DNA of 5,092 nt, taken from NCBI GenBank assembly GCA_009781955.1, contig WQUT01000035.1:1-5092 (forward strand), given 5' to 3'. Positions 4,992-5,092 of this stretch are shown in pieces. How positions within the stretch are numbered: position 1 is the first letter of the stretch; each line of letters starts with the position of its first letter. The position numbers and the translations under genes were made by a program. The notes below the pieces were generated by a model. That model was not told where the DNA came from and made no database searches. It was given only the letters and a program-made list of their open reading frames with translations. This DNA comes from Pseudomonadota bacterium (GTDB lineage Bacteria; Pseudomonadota; Alphaproteobacteria; Rs-D84).

Positions 4992-5017
4992 TGTCAAAGG
5001 GCAATTGCCAATTGACA
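4992..5017 (+). promoter_or_regulatory. 26-bp dyad at the transcription start (operator or 5' hairpin)
   Basis: The left half TGTCAAAGGGCAA and right half TTGCCAATTGACA are reverse complements at 11 of 13 positions, centred on a perfect GGCAATTGCC (5000-5009). It begins at the predicted start point. It is therefore either a repressor operator over the start site or the first hairpin of the transcript. Confidence 0.6.
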
Positions 5018-5078
5018 CGCGCGGCGGGATAGACTCCCTCCTACATTCTCTCTCCTCTATCCCGTTGCGCACCTTTTT
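4993..5078 (+). ncRNA. Candidate small RNA or structured leader
   Basis: Downstream of the promoter, arms 5019-5033 (GCGCGGCGGGATAGA) and 5056-5070 (TCTATCCCGTTGCGC) pair over 15 bp, counting two G-U pairs. The 22-base loop (5034-5055) is almost wholly pyrimidine and contains CTCCCTCC, which is complementary to Shine-Dalgarno sequences. A T5 run follows three bases after the stem (5074-5078) and could end transcription, giving an RNA of about 86 nt. Alphaproteobacterial trans-acting sRNAs often expose such CU-rich anti-ribosome-site loops. Alternatively it is the leader of a gene beyond the window. The stem is clear; the RNA call is inference. Confidence 0.45.
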
Positions 5079-5092
5079 ACAGTTCAGAGTGA

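Noticed and set aside
4959..5092. Leader of an rRNA operon
   Set aside because: The strong promoter fits, but no boxA-like sequence or 16S start (gagagtttgatc) is visible before the edge.

Overview
The window most likely comes from an alphaproteobacterium. This rests on a zinc-free bL31 of alphaproteobacterial type, an inositol-monophosphatase relative carrying the RDFGEVENLQ and GIPHFAIS blocks typical of alphaproteobacterial SuhB-like proteins, and palindromic intergenic elements opening with GTCATCCC. An uncultured or host-associated lineage is my guess, not something the sequence proves. Base composition is uneven. The left-edge gene and the middle of the large gene are AT-rich, while the rest is GC-rich.

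Left part, minus strand. From right to left these are rpmE (bL31), an inositol-monophosphatase-like gene whose metal-binding motifs are destroyed, and a 62-residue orphan gene with an exact 24-bp tandem duplication. This looks like one transcription unit, running from a TATAAT promoter near 2352 to a strong hairpin terminator at 852-877. Further left are tRNA-Leu(UAG) with an encoded CCA end and the 5' two-thirds or so of a class I methyltransferase gene that leaves the window.

Middle, plus strand. One 678-codon gene (2511-4547) encodes an unrecognised exported protein. It has a signal peptide, three near-identical 46-47-residue four-cysteine repeats, a Pro/Lys-rich linker, an eight-cysteine domain, an alanine-rich coiled coil, two glycine-rich hydrophobic segments and a GC-rich C-terminal part. 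It ends in a hairpin terminator that overlaps its stop codon.

Right part, 4548-5092, has no convincing protein gene. It holds an 84-bp near-perfect inverted repeat, degenerate GGGGCAGGA repeats, an AAATCTT array and a strong sigma70-type promoter (TTGACA, 16 bp, TATATT). The promoter is followed at its start point by a 26-bp dyad, then a 15-bp hairpin with a pyrimidine-only-like loop containing CCCTCC, then a T-run. This looks like a small RNA gene or a structured leader.

Two related nested palindromes (about 1913-1976 and 2231-2330) flank rpmE. One sits in its presumed 5' leader. The other separates it from the pseudo-phosphatase and stays open in that gene's frame. The most interesting items are the catalytically dead phosphatase beside a ribosomal protein gene, the mosaic cysteine-repeat surface protein, and the promoter, dyad and CU-loop hairpin at the right edge.
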